DNA of 64,000 bases, from assembly GCA_002713215.1 (NCBI GenBank), contig PAVO01000020.1:62001-126000 (forward strand), in the 5' to 3' direction. The notes below the pieces were generated by a model. The model made no database searches. It was not told the origin of the DNA and was given only the letters and a program-made list of their open reading frames with translations. Position numbers and translations under genes: made by a program. This document shows positions 33,866 through 43,516 of the stretch, piece by piece. Each line of letters begins with the position of its first letter. Within the stretch, counting starts at the first letter, position 1. Origin of the DNA: Crocinitomicaceae bacterium. GTDB lineage: Bacteria; Bacteroidota; Bacteroidia; Flavobacteriales_G; Salibacteraceae.

Positions 33866-34573
33866 ATGGCTGCGAACGAGAGTAAACTTTGGTACCTGGA
33901 ACAGATCAATATTTTTAGGGATTTGAACGAGGAGGATTTGCATCGAATCGATCTGGTGACCAACATGAGGAGTATGGAAAAAGGGAAATACATATTTTTT
34001 CCGGATGATCCTTCAAAAGTGGTTTTCCTCCTAAAGAAAGGAAAGGTTAAAATCGGTAGTTTCAGTAACGACGGCAAAGAAATTATAAAGGCAATTTTGG
34101 AGCCGGGTGAAATTTTTGGCGAAATGGCCATTATGGGCCAGGAAAAAAGAAAAGACTTTGCCCAGGCATTAACAAACGATGTTCGCTTTTGCGCTATAGG
34201 CGTGGAAGAGATGCGGGAAATGTTAATTTCAAATCCGAAATTAGGCTTTGAAGTAACCAAAACCATTGGAGATCGACTGCAAAAAATTGAACGACGGCTC
34301 GAGTCTCTCGTATTTAAGGATGCCAGGCAACGAATTCTTGAGTTTATATTAAATAATGCATTGGAAAAAGGTATGACGGTTGGTTTTGGTCTTAAATTGA
34401 AGCATGAATTAACCCACCAGGACATTGCCAACCTTACCGCAACATCCAGACAGACAGTTACCATTATACTAAACGAACTAAGAGAAATGGAGCTAATCAA
34501 TTTTGATAGAAAAAGCATCCTGATTCACGACCTTAAAGAATTTAAAGAGGAAGTGAAAAAAGGTCAATCATGA
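33866..34573 (+). CDS. Crp/Fnr-family transcription regulator
   Basis: 235 residues. Residues 15-140 form a cyclic-nucleotide-binding-like domain (FLLKKGKVKIGSFSNDGKE, ILEPGEIFGEMAIMGQ), and 150-225 a Crp winged helix (LTHQDIANLTATSRQTVTII). There are no Cys residues in the positions needed for an FNR iron-sulfur cluster, so sensing is more likely a small molecule or redox by another route. Its stop overlaps the start of the next gene (ATGA), linking it to the thioredoxin-fold protein and lnt. Confidence 0.9.
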   Translation: MAANESKLWYLEQINIFRDLNEEDLHRIDLVTNMRSMEKGKYIFFPDDPSKVVFLLKKGKVKIGSFSNDGKEIIKAILEPGEIFGEMAIMGQEKRKDFAQALTNDVRFCAIGVEEMREMLISNPKLGFEVTKTIGDRLQKIERRLESLVFKDARQRILEFILNNALEKGMTVGFGLKLKHELTHQDIANLTATSRQTVTIILNELREMELINFDRKSILIHDLKEFKEEVKKGQS

Positions 34574-34845
34574 AGTATGAACTTTATGTAGGTGAAAATT
34601 GCCACGATTGTAAAAAAGTATGTAGAACAATTGTGGAAATGCGCCTTGATATCCCGGTTAAAAACATTGATAAGGGAGAAATTCCACCCATTGACCTCTT
34701 TATTTTCCCAGCTCTAATTACTACCGATGGTGATTTAAAGGCCTATGGAATGGACATTGTCCACTTTCTTAAAGATCAAAGAAATAAAGCCCCTCGACTA
34801 TCTATATTCCACCGTTTGATGAACTTTGTTCGCGAACATTGTTAA
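34570..34845 (+). CDS. Small thioredoxin/glutaredoxin-fold protein
   Basis: 91 residues. YELYVGENCHDCKKVCRTIV has the beta-strand plus CxxC redox motif (CHDC) of the thioredoxin fold, a third Cys close by, and a later FPALITTDGDLKAYG with the cis-Pro loop (IFPA). It overlaps the Crp gene by four bases and is three bases from lnt. I infer a redox partner for the regulator or a metal-binding protein; there is no signal peptide. Confidence 0.65.
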   Translation: MKYELYVGENCHDCKKVCRTIVEMRLDIPVKNIDKGEIPPIDLFIFPALITTDGDLKAYGMDIVHFLKDQRNKAPRLSIFHRLMNFVREHC

Positions 34846-34848
34846 TGT

Positions 34849-36417
34849 ATGGTCAAACTTCTAAGAAGTAACTGGTTTCTTTCAATCCTGTGTGCGTTGC
34901 TGTTAAAGCTTAGTTGGATTCCGGCTGACGTCAGTTTTTTATTTTTTGTTGCATTTATACCCCTGCTGCATTTATTGGTAAAACAGAAAAGGGTTCTGCA
35001 TTCCTTCTTGTATTCTTTTTTAACCTTCTTTCTCATATTACTACTGCTGCATATAGACTTTCTGCAATATGTTGAAGGGAAGAAGATTCTTTGGGTGGCG
35101 CTTGCATTTTTGGTGATTCCCTTCTTTTGGAGTATTCCGTCTTTTGTATTCAGTTATGTTCGAATAAAAAGAGGGATTAAATCGGCGCTACTGGTTTTTC
35201 CTTTTTTGTTTGTAGCACAGGAAGTCTTCCAGTATTACTGGGAGTTTCCGGTCACCTGGTTTCATTTGGGGTATGGAATTTCAAACTCGAACTGGTTAAC
35301 AGCGGGATACCCCTATTATGGTAGTGAAGGCGGTAGTTTCCTCATAATTGGAATCAATTGTTGTTTCTACTATTTATGGGCCGGTAAAAAGGCGGAAAGT
35401 AAATATTGGAAACGGTTGTCACCCCTGGTTTTATTGGTTGCTTTATTGATTGGGCCATTATTTTTTAGAATACCAGGCAAGCAGGGGAAAGAGATTAAAA
35501 TCGGTATGTTCCAGCCCTCTCATGAACTAATGGACTCTATTGGTGAAAATGTAGATGCGCAGGTTTCATTATTGGAAAGTATCTACGTTGACTCATTGAA
35601 AGGTTCTCTTGATCTTTTGATTTGTCCCGAATCATTTTTAGTAGAGGTAGAGAATAATCCAATTTTTACAAATTCCATTGATCGTAATAAGGTTATTCAA
35701 CGGCTTAAAAACTTAAGCACTAAAATTGATGCCCCTATTTTATCAGGGGCTATTCTTATCAAGCTATACAACTCAAAAGACTATCCTACCCCAAGCGCTA
35801 AGAAAAAAGAAGAGGGAGTGTATTACGATATCATTAACGGGTCCGTTTTTATAACACCCAATGGCAAGGTTGATTGGAAATCAAAGCAATGGCTTGTTCC
35901 TATGTACGAAGCCATTCCGTTTCATGGGCTAATCAATTCACTAAGCGACATCTTTGGAGCTGAAGTAAGGTTCAATAACACTTACGGTGTTGTCCCAACT
36001 TCAAGAGGATATAAATACAAAGATTTAAATATTGCAGCACCAATTTGCTACGAGAGCTTGTTTCCTAACCTGGTATCCTCATACGTAAGGCGCAGTACTA
36101 ACTTAATAGTAATATTAAGTACCTATTGGACCAGATCAGAAGTTCTTAAGCAAGGTTATACCAATCACTCTAAAATGACCGCTAAGAGCTTTCAGAAAAG
36201 CATTGCTTTTGCTGCGCTCGATGAGGAATCAGCCATCATTAACCAAAATGGCAATGTAATTCGTTCTAATGGAGAATTATTCTGGATTCAATATATAAAT
36301 TTAAGTGCAGGAGTAACTACATATGCTTTGATATCCAGATGGTTGTGGGTATGGATTACGATATCCTTTATTGTATTGTTTGTAATATTAATGCGTAAAA
36401 AAGGAGAGGAAAAGTAA
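34849..36417 (+). CDS. lnt: Apolipoprotein N-acyltransferase
   Basis: 522 residues. About seven membrane helices (to about residue 210) precede a nitrilase-fold domain. The catalytic triad is present: Glu in CPESF (about 259), Lys in SKQWLVP (about 344) and Cys in ICYESLF (about 399). Lnt adds the third acyl chain to lipoproteins in the inner membrane. A final helix closes the protein. The start at ATG 34849 follows the previous stop by three bases. Confidence 0.88.
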   Translation: MVKLLRSNWFLSILCALLLKLSWIPADVSFLFFVAFIPLLHLLVKQKRVLHSFLYSFLTFFLILLLLHIDFLQYVEGKKILWVALAFLVIPFFWSIPSFVFSYVRIKRGIKSALLVFPFLFVAQEVFQYYWEFPVTWFHLGYGISNSNWLTAGYPYYGSEGGSFLIIGINCCFYYLWAGKKAESKYWKRLSPLVLLVALLIGPLFFRIPGKQGKEIKIGMFQPSHELMDSIGENVDAQVSLLESIYVDSLKGSLDLLICPESFLVEVENNPIFTNSIDRNKVIQRLKNLSTKIDAPILSGAILIKLYNSKDYPTPSAKKKEEGVYYDIINGSVFITPNGKVDWKSKQWLVPMYEAIPFHGLINSLSDIFGAEVRFNNTYGVVPTSRGYKYKDLNIAAPICYESLFPNLVSSYVRRSTNLIVILSTYWTRSEVLKQGYTNHSKMTAKSFQKSIAFAALDEESAIINQNGNVIRSNGELFWIQYINLSAGVTTYALISRWLWVWITISFIVLFVILMRKKGEEK

Positions 36418-36451
36418 AATTTTGTACATTTACCCCGTTAGTTGTACTCCT

Positions 36452-38473
36452 GTGAGAATAAAGTATAACATAATTATCGCTTTATTTTGCTTTCTGATTC
36501 CTTTTGAACTGTACGCGGTTAAGGAGTATGATTGGGACGGGAGTTCTAGTACAGCATGGAATACTTCGGCCAATTGGGACCCTGCTCCTGGAACAGGTAC
36601 GGGCACTCGGGTATACATTGTTGGCGGGCCAGGAACTTATACAAACGCACCCAACATGAATGCGACCGCCACAATGGATATTGATTACCTAGATTTTAAA
36701 AACGGTGCTCAGGTTACTATAAGCGGAGGCTCATCCGATGTGGATAATGATATGGCTGTTTACAATGGTTCTGATGTGACTATTTCCGGAGGTACGCTTA
36801 CAATTGCTCAAGACTTACACATTTACGATGCTGGTTCTTCAGTCACGGTTTCAGGAGGGAACTTAGTTGTAACGGGAACTCTTTACCTGGGATTGCAACA
36901 TCCCAGCAGGAGTGATGGAACCAATGGAACGCCTACACTAACCGTTTCGAGCGGTAAGGTAACTTGCGGCAACTTGGTTTTTGATGATGCAGAGGGGGAT
37001 ACGCCTGCCCTGGTTATTAGTGGTGGTGAGGTGGAAGTTACCGGAGACCTGAGAAGTGATGGTGCTGACGTGGATATCACGATTAGTAGCTCCGGTTTGC
37101 TAGATATTAATGATGACCTGGAAATGGATGGTGGAAGTGATGATCTGACCATGTCCAATGGTACACTGACTTTAGCCGGAGATTGGATCAATACAGGGTC
37201 TACTTCGCTTACCGGAGGTACTATAACATTTGACGGTAGCAGTGCTCAACAGATTACTAACACATCAGGAGAAACGTTCTACAATTTTACGGTTAATAAC
37301 ACGTCTACCGGGATAACACTAAATGACCCGTTGAATATTACCAGCTCTGTAGTTTTCACTGATGGTGTAGTTAACACTACTTCAACCAATTATTTGAATT
37401 TTACGAATAATGCAACTGTTAGTGGAGCAAGTAGTTCAAGTTATGTGGATGGACCTGTTCGAAAAACAGGAGACGACGCATTTGTTTTTCCAGTTGGCGA
37501 TGGAGGGAATTACCAACCCCTTACAATCTCTGCTCCTTCAGGGGCTTCCGAGTATTTTACCGCTCAATACTATTATACTGACCCGAGCGCCATTTTCGGT
37601 TGGGGTTCTGGAATAATGGGAACTGGTTTAGATCACGCATCCACCAGGGAGTTTTGGCAATTAGACAGAAGTGGAAGTACCAATATCAATTTGACTTTGC
37701 CCTGGAATTCCAACAGTGGAAGTCTTACTGATTTAAGTAAATTACGACTTGTTCATTGGACAGGATCGCAATGGGAAGATTTAGGAGGAAGCATAACGGG
37801 AAATACTTCTGCAGGGACAATAACGGTTAATGGGGTTAGTTCGTACAGTCCATTTACTTTGGGCTCTACAGATTCTGCTTCAAATCCTTTACCGGTTGAA
37901 TTGATTCATTTTGAAGCAAGCGCTACAGGCGCAGGAGTGGTGCTCAACTGGAAAACGTCTTCAGAGATAAATTCAAGTCATTTTGTAGTGGAGAGAAGGC
38001 TTGTTGGGGGGCAGTTTGTTGAGGTCGGCACAGTAATGTCTAAATCGATAAACGGTACGTCCAATAAGCTACTTGAGTATGATTTTGTAGACGTAGAAAA
38101 ACATGTTTTGGTCTACTATCGTATCAAACAAGTTGATATAAATGGCCAAGTAGAATATTCGGGTGTACGATTGGTTGAACGAAACAATAATCGAGAAAAA
38201 AACGAATTCGTCCTTTCAAGTCTATATCCCAATCCGGTTTCTTCAGACCAGGGAATTAATATTGATTTAGATACGGATTACGATTTAAAAGGAGCGATGA
38301 ATGTTAAGTTGTTGGCAATGGACGGGCGGTTGATCTATCATGAAGAAATTGATTTCAAAAAAGGAAAACACAAAATTGATCTACCTAAAACAATTGCTCC
38401 GGGCAACCATATTATCTTTTTGAGTTGTCCCGAAATTGGATATTACGAGTCGGTAAAAGTGGTTATACGATAG
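36452..38473 (+). CDS. Type IX secretion cargo with repetitive beta-rich body
   Basis: About 673 residues from GTG 36452 (RIKYNIIIALFCFLIPFELYA signal peptide); a TTG at 36422 would add ten residues in front of it. The body has many short Gly/Ser/Thr/Asp-rich repeats (VTISGGTLTI-like units) typical of right-handed beta-helix or autotransporter-like surface proteins. The C-terminus has PLPVELIHFEASATGAGVVL and the sorting domain SLYPNPVSSDQGINI, expected for T9SS type A signals. The T9SS machinery itself is not in the window. Confidence 0.85.
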   Translation: MRIKYNIIIALFCFLIPFELYAVKEYDWDGSSSTAWNTSANWDPAPGTGTGTRVYIVGGPGTYTNAPNMNATATMDIDYLDFKNGAQVTISGGSSDVDNDMAVYNGSDVTISGGTLTIAQDLHIYDAGSSVTVSGGNLVVTGTLYLGLQHPSRSDGTNGTPTLTVSSGKVTCGNLVFDDAEGDTPALVISGGEVEVTGDLRSDGADVDITISSSGLLDINDDLEMDGGSDDLTMSNGTLTLAGDWINTGSTSLTGGTITFDGSSAQQITNTSGETFYNFTVNNTSTGITLNDPLNITSSVVFTDGVVNTTSTNYLNFTNNATVSGASSSSYVDGPVRKTGDDAFVFPVGDGGNYQPLTISAPSGASEYFTAQYYYTDPSAIFGWGSGIMGTGLDHASTREFWQLDRSGSTNINLTLPWNSNSGSLTDLSKLRLVHWTGSQWEDLGGSITGNTSAGTITVNGVSSYSPFTLGSTDSASNPLPVELIHFEASATGAGVVLNWKTSSEINSSHFVVERRLVGGQFVEVGTVMSKSINGTSNKLLEYDFVDVEKHVLVYYRIKQVDINGQVEYSGVRLVERNNNREKNEFVLSSLYPNPVSSDQGINIDLDTDYDLKGAMNVKLLAMDGRLIYHEEIDFKKGKHKIDLPKTIAPGNHIIFLSCPEIGYYESVKVVIR

Positions 38474-38513
38474 TTGCTATACCACTTAGCAGTCGGGCAT
38501 TAATTCTTGTTTT

Positions 38514-41500
38514 CTAGTAAACCATTATTTTGTTGGTTCTCGCTGGCATTTGACCGTTTGACCACTTCAGAACATAAACGCCTCTGGTTATTCCATATAG
38601 GGGTAAGATCGAAACCTCTCCCGATCCAATACTGCCGACTTGAGTGATTAGTTTTCCGCTTAAATCATATAATTTGAGTTCAATTTGGTTTGGCGTGGTG
38701 TTGTTAATGACCAATTCTTCGTTGGCATAGTAAGTTCGGATTTCAGGATCGGTATTTATTGATTCGATTGAAGTTGAGTTGGCATCGAGGACAATGATTT
38801 GCTTAAGCTGAGAATCTGTACATTTTCCCTGTTCAGCAATCAGTTCCAACTTGTATTTGCCAGACTCGGGGAAGGAATATGCTGGAGTTATATCAGAACT
38901 AAAAACAACGCCATTGGATTTCCAAATAAAGTCTGAGGCTCCATTGGATAAATTGCGTAATTGAATGTCTTCATGCGTCTGAACAGTGTCTCTAACTGAA
39001 AAATTAGCTACTACCTCCTCAGGTCTATTTATGCTTATTCCTTTTGAGTAAAGACCACATTCTTTGTTTGAATTCCCCCATTTTAGCTCATAGAAACCAG
39101 ATTTTAGGTCTGTTATCACACTCTTATATATGGAGCTGGTTTTTAATGTATCCTTTGCATTCTTTACAAGGTACCACGGTTTGGTTAATCCATCAAATTC
39201 AACCTCTAATTTTCCGTCTTCCGTATCGTAGCAGCTCAAATCGGATTTTTCCACCTTGATCAGGTTGTCATCGACATAAAAAGTAAAACGATTGGGAATT
39301 GGGCTATTTTTATCCAACCAAAAACGATAAGTTTCACCAACTTTTACCTCAATCGTTTTATTGGTTATATGATCCACTAATTTTAGACAACCATTAATAT
39401 TAGGTATTTGTTCAATGCTTAGTTCCATAGAATCCGATTGAAGGGTTTCCATAAACAGATCCACAGAGTTGGCAAGCATCACTTCAGGAACGGTATTTAC
39501 CTGGAGTTTAGTTGTATCAACCTTGAAGTACATCGAAGGAAATTCTGCAGGGTTTTTCATGCTGTAGGCATCGTATTCCGAGTCAAAGTTTTTCGTTGCT
39601 CGCTCATTGATATCTAAAGCAGCAGGGACATGCTTGTTGGTTCTTAGGTTTTCTAATCGAAGTCTAAGTCGTTTTTCTTCGACAGAGGATCTGGCAAAAT
39701 CAGTGCTTATGGTAGACTTATCCGTTTCGCTAAAAGTGATGGAGTTGGTAGCATTATTTACCCGAACGAAAAAACCTTGAAACGGGGCAATGATATCCTG
39801 GTCCGACAGTAAATTAGTGGCTACGTAAGCTCCGGAAGTTTGGCTGTATACATATCCAACGGCATTGACTCCGGTTTTACTTACCGAACTCCAATCGATA
39901 CTGGATGCGTAGGGGTTACCTACCAGGTGCCAGCCACCGCCAATACTACCATTGGTACTGGAATAACTAAGGTTATTTATACTTTGATTTCCCTGATTAG
40001 GAACGCCACTTACTTCAATGCTGTATGTGGGATAACTACTTCCACCGGAATAAAAAGTCATTGGGGTAGAATGGGATACCGTATTGGAAGATGACGTGGC
40101 AGCTTGCCAACCCGAGTTAAAATCAGAACCAGAAACCGCTGAAGATTCATTAAACGAATACGTTGAATTGTATCCTCCGGCAGAAGGTGTGGTAGATCCT
40201 GTAAATCCATAGGTGTGAATACCCCCAGTGTGAGTCGATGCATTGTATTGCAGATCAGTTATTGAACCTCCCTGAATTGGAAGGGAAAAAATACGGTACC
40301 CAATCGAGTTTCCCAGTCCATCTAGGTATCGCTGAACCCTAAGGTTTCCAATAACATTTCCTCCAACCTGTCCCAAATTAGCTGTTCTACTCGAATTGGA
40401 TTGAAGTATAATGTTGCCATTGGCATTCAGGGTTCCGGAATTGACATTAAGCAGATATTCAATGGTAATTGCTCCACTTTGAGCCTGAACCGTTGCCGAA
40501 GTCTTATCAACGTCCATTTGATAAATGGTTGTAGTACCATTTATGTACGAAGTTTCATCACCCGAAAAGGAAACAGTTCCATTTCTTCGGACAAGAGAAC
40601 CATCAAGGTTCAAATGCTTAAGCATATCGATATCGTAGTCATTGGAATTTAAATCAATTGTAGCTCCACTTTGAACAGTCAAGCTTTTTACGTGAACACT
40701 ACTGTCGAGGGAAACCGTATGTCCTGAAACAATAGTTACATCAACCTGGTAGGGAGGTACACAGTTGCAGTCCCAAGTAGAAGCATTTGTCCAGCTACCT
40801 GATGCAATGGACTTTACCGAAGAGATTTCTGATGCGACAATGGAAATTGTATCTGAGCTATATTGTTTGTTGTAAAAAATTACGTCACCAATTAAACCAT
40901 CCCAACCCGATCCACCGCCAAGGCCTCCACTGGTATTCTTGGGGCCCTTTCCGAGAATAATTTTTTGAACGTTTGCCAGCGGTCCGGCCACGGTACCGGA
41001 GGAGGAGTCATTCAATACCCCATCAATGTATACCTTTAATCGTTCGCCATCTTTCCAGACCAATGTAAGTACCTGAACATTGGTAGTTTGGGTGTTCGAT
41101 TGGGTTTCCACCTGGTTGGAAGAAGTGTTGCCGTTCATTCCAGTCTTTAGGAGATTAGTTCTGCCAGTATTAGCTCCTGATTTGTCGTACCTAAGGCAAA
41201 TTTTATCGTCAGTTCCATTGGGATTCTCAGAATCCATAAAACCATTGTCTGTATTGGTAACATCACTCTTTATGGTTATAAAAATTGAAAACTCATCCAG
41301 TCCATTAATGGAATCCCTAACAGCTGTATTTTCAAAGAAATCACCAGGGGTAAAATTTAAGAAGTACTTGTTGTTGAATGTGTCTAATACAGGTCGCCTT
41401 GCTGAATAGGAATTCGTAAAATTGAATCCGTTGCCCGAAATATCTCTCCATTCAGCCACATCGTCTCCAACCGTTGCCAAACCACCGCCGGCTGTGTACA

Positions 41501-41636
41501 ATGCGGTATCCGGACTAAGCCACAGAATAATGTTGGCAGAAGATCCGATTCCGCTTGGAGGATTGATGGCCAACAAGCTATTCGTATACAATAGGATTGA
41601 AGTCCATAACAAAATGACCTTCATCATTCTACCCAA
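38514..41636 (-). CDS. Type IX secretion cargo with LamG-like and PKD domains
   Basis: 1040 residues with an N-terminal signal (VILLWTSILLYTNSLLA). Residues 30-270 resemble a concanavalin/LamG-type domain (IILWLSPDTALYTAGGG, GLDEFSIFITIKSDV, LKVYIDGVLNDSSSG). A long beta-rich middle follows, a PKD-like segment near 910-960 (ITPAYSFPESGKYKLELIAE) and a C-terminal sorting domain (ELKLYDLSGKLITQVG, GVYVLKWSNG). It faces the other T9SS cargo tail to tail with a 40-base gap. Likely a surface or secreted protein binding polysaccharide; no enzyme motif is visible. Confidence 0.85.
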   Translation of the reverse strand: MGRMMKVILLWTSILLYTNSLLAINPPSGIGSSANIILWLSPDTALYTAGGGLATVGDDVAEWRDISGNGFNFTNSYSARRPVLDTFNNKYFLNFTPGDFFENTAVRDSINGLDEFSIFITIKSDVTNTDNGFMDSENPNGTDDKICLRYDKSGANTGRTNLLKTGMNGNTSSNQVETQSNTQTTNVQVLTLVWKDGERLKVYIDGVLNDSSSGTVAGPLANVQKIILGKGPKNTSGGLGGGSGWDGLIGDVIFYNKQYSSDTISIVASEISSVKSIASGSWTNASTWDCNCVPPYQVDVTIVSGHTVSLDSSVHVKSLTVQSGATIDLNSNDYDIDMLKHLNLDGSLVRRNGTVSFSGDETSYINGTTTIYQMDVDKTSATVQAQSGAITIEYLLNVNSGTLNANGNIILQSNSSRTANLGQVGGNVIGNLRVQRYLDGLGNSIGYRIFSLPIQGGSITDLQYNASTHTGGIHTYGFTGSTTPSAGGYNSTYSFNESSAVSGSDFNSGWQAATSSSNTVSHSTPMTFYSGGSSYPTYSIEVSGVPNQGNQSINNLSYSSTNGSIGGGWHLVGNPYASSIDWSSVSKTGVNAVGYVYSQTSGAYVATNLLSDQDIIAPFQGFFVRVNNATNSITFSETDKSTISTDFARSSVEEKRLRLRLENLRTNKHVPAALDINERATKNFDSEYDAYSMKNPAEFPSMYFKVDTTKLQVNTVPEVMLANSVDLFMETLQSDSMELSIEQIPNINGCLKLVDHITNKTIEVKVGETYRFWLDKNSPIPNRFTFYVDDNLIKVEKSDLSCYDTEDGKLEVEFDGLTKPWYLVKNAKDTLKTSSIYKSVITDLKSGFYELKWGNSNKECGLYSKGISINRPEEVVANFSVRDTVQTHEDIQLRNLSNGASDFIWKSNGVVFSSDITPAYSFPESGKYKLELIAEQGKCTDSQLKQIIVLDANSTSIESINTDPEIRTYYANEELVINNTTPNQIELKLYDLSGKLITQVGSIGSGEVSILPLYGITRGVYVLKWSNGQMPARTNKIMVY

Positions 41637-41687
41637 AATGTTTTAATGAATAAATCACAAATCCAATGTCTTGCTTAAGGTTGAATG

Positions 41688-41695
41688 CAAATGTA
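41688..41695 (-). promoter_or_regulatory. -7 box for the 38514 cargo gene
   Basis: The minus strand reads TACATTTG, an exact TAnnTTTG. It lies 52 bases before the ATG at 41636. No clear TTG -33 element is seen at the usual distance, so this is a weak call. Confidence 0.35.
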
Positions 41696-41853
41696 CAGGA
41701 GGGCAGATTCCGGAGAGGAGTATTGAACCTTAACCTACCAAATTTTCGATCAACTAATCCGTCGCAATAAGGGACTTACCAAAGTCGGTTAATCCAAGTT
41801 TTTAATTCCGGTATTGTGATTAAAACCGTAAATCATAATGGTGGTATTGAAAC

Positions 41854-41883
41854 TTGCAGCCTGAGTACTTCTGCTTACTTTTG
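41854..41883 (+). promoter_or_regulatory. Bacteroidota promoter of tpiA
   Basis: TTG at 41854-41856 and TACTTTTG at 41876-41883 with a 19-base spacer fit the -33/-7 consensus. Transcription would start near 41890, about nine bases before the tpiA ATG. Confidence 0.55.
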
Positions 41884-41898
41884 AATAAAATTTAATCT

Positions 41899-42654
41899 AT
41901 GGCCCAAAAAATTGTTCTTGGAAACTGGAAAATGAACTTAAATCTTTTTCAGGCAGAAGAATTACTAAACGACGTTGATCGACTCAAAAAGGAAGTACCA
42001 AAAGACGTGCAAATTGGGGTTGCTACTCCTTCAATCTATTTACATTCTGCCCTTAATATATTAACCGAAGGAAAAGTTTGGGTGGGCAGTCAAAATATTT
42101 ACCACGAACCTAATGGGGCATATACAGGAGAAGTAAGCGCGGATATGGTAAATTCCCTGGCCTGCCATTTTACCCTTATAGGACACAGTGAAAGAAGACA
42201 ATACTTTAACGAAAACAATGAACAGTTAAAAGCAAAAGTTAACCTGGCACTTGAAAATGATTTGATTCCCGTTTTTTGCTGTGGAGAATCATTGGAGCAG
42301 AGAAAGTCGGGCGATTACCTTGAGGTGATTAAATCACAGTTGGAAGAATCATTGTTGCATTTGGACAAAGGTTCGGTGAAAGGTGTTGTTATTGCTTATG
42401 AGCCAATATGGGCAATTGGAACCGGTGAAACAGCGAGTGCTGATCAGGCACAGGAAGTTCATCAATTTATTCGTTCTCTTTTAACCCAAAAATATGACGC
42501 AGAGGTAGCAAACTTAATTTCTATTCTTTATGGAGGTAGTTGTAATCCAACAAATGCCAGTGAGCTATTTCAGCAGAACGATATAGATGGAGGATTAATC
42601 GGCGGTGCTTCGCTCAAAGCAACAAATTTTATTGAAATTGCTAAGTCATTTTAA
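41899..42654 (+). CDS. tpiA: Triose-phosphate isomerase
   Basis: 251 residues, normal length. GNWKMNL carries the catalytic Lys, IGHSERRQYF the catalytic His, and AYEPIWAIGTG the catalytic Glu and hinged loop 6; YGGSCNPTNA is the phosphate loop. It interconverts dihydroxyacetone phosphate and glyceraldehyde 3-phosphate in glycolysis. prmA follows directly, with no gap. Confidence 0.97.
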   Translation: MAQKIVLGNWKMNLNLFQAEELLNDVDRLKKEVPKDVQIGVATPSIYLHSALNILTEGKVWVGSQNIYHEPNGAYTGEVSADMVNSLACHFTLIGHSERRQYFNENNEQLKAKVNLALENDLIPVFCCGESLEQRKSGDYLEVIKSQLEESLLHLDKGSVKGVVIAYEPIWAIGTGETASADQAQEVHQFIRSLLTQKYDAEVANLISILYGGSCNPTNASELFQQNDIDGGLIGGASLKATNFIEIAKSF

Positions 42655-43482
42655 ATGAATTACATAGAAGTTAGTATTTCCTTTGATCCGAAGAAGGTTG
42701 ATGGTGAAATATTGCTGGCCGAAGTAGCACAAATTCCCTTCGAAAGTTTTATCGAAAACGAAGGAGAATTACTTGGTTATATTCTTAAAAATGAATTTAG
42801 CGAAGCAGAACTTAAACTGATTCCGATAATCAACGAAAATCAACTGGAGGTTACCTGCAAGGAAATTCAACAAATCAACTGGAATGAGGAATGGGAAAAG
42901 AATTTCGACCCTATTGAAATATCACAGGAATGTGTGGTAAGGGCAGATTTTCATGAGAAATCAAAGAATTATAAATACGATATCAGAATTAATCCCAAAA
43001 TGTCATTTGGTACCGGACATCACGCAACTACTTCACTTATGTTGGCCCAAATGTTGGACCTGGACTTTAAAAATTCTTTGGCTTTAGATATGGGAACAGG
43101 AACAGGAGTGTTGGCTATTTTAGCAACCATGATGGGCGCCAACAATGTATTGGCCATCGACAATGACGAGTGGGCGTATAGAAATTCTGTTGAGAATGTA
43201 GCTTTAAACCACTGCACAGATAATATTGATGTGAAAGAGGGAGATGTTTCATTAATTGGTGGTCGGAAATTCAATTTTGTTTTGGCAAATATCAATAAGA
43301 ACGTCATTAAGGCTCAACTGTCTGATTATGTGGATTCCATGGAGCAAAATGCACTTATACTGTTAAGTGGAATACTGAAGGAGGATTGCGACGAAATTAT
43401 AGAGTTGGGAGAATCCCTTGGACTTACTAAGCTAGAGCAAAAGCAAAAAGACAAATGGTCTTTGTTGGTTTTTTCAAATTGA
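42655..43482 (+). CDS. prmA: Ribosomal protein L11 methyltransferase
   Basis: 275 residues. The N-terminal substrate-recognition domain is followed by FGTGHHATTSLML and ALDMGTGTGVLAILATMMGA (SAM motif I), then LANINKNVI, the NxN-type catalytic motif of PrmA. It trimethylates ribosomal protein L11. It starts immediately after the tpiA stop. Confidence 0.93.
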   Translation: MNYIEVSISFDPKKVDGEILLAEVAQIPFESFIENEGELLGYILKNEFSEAELKLIPIINENQLEVTCKEIQQINWNEEWEKNFDPIEISQECVVRADFHEKSKNYKYDIRINPKMSFGTGHHATTSLMLAQMLDLDFKNSLALDMGTGTGVLAILATMMGANNVLAIDNDEWAYRNSVENVALNHCTDNIDVKEGDVSLIGGRKFNFVLANINKNVIKAQLSDYVDSMEQNALILLSGILKEDCDEIIELGESLGLTKLEQKQKDKWSLLVFSN

Positions 43483-43516
43483 AAATCACAAGAATCAATT
43501 AATTTAGGAGATTCTA

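Noticed and set aside
33841-34518. 225-codon open frame on the minus strand
   Set aside because: It lies fully opposite the Crp/Fnr gene, has Ser-rich low-complexity translation and no domain; it is a shadow frame.
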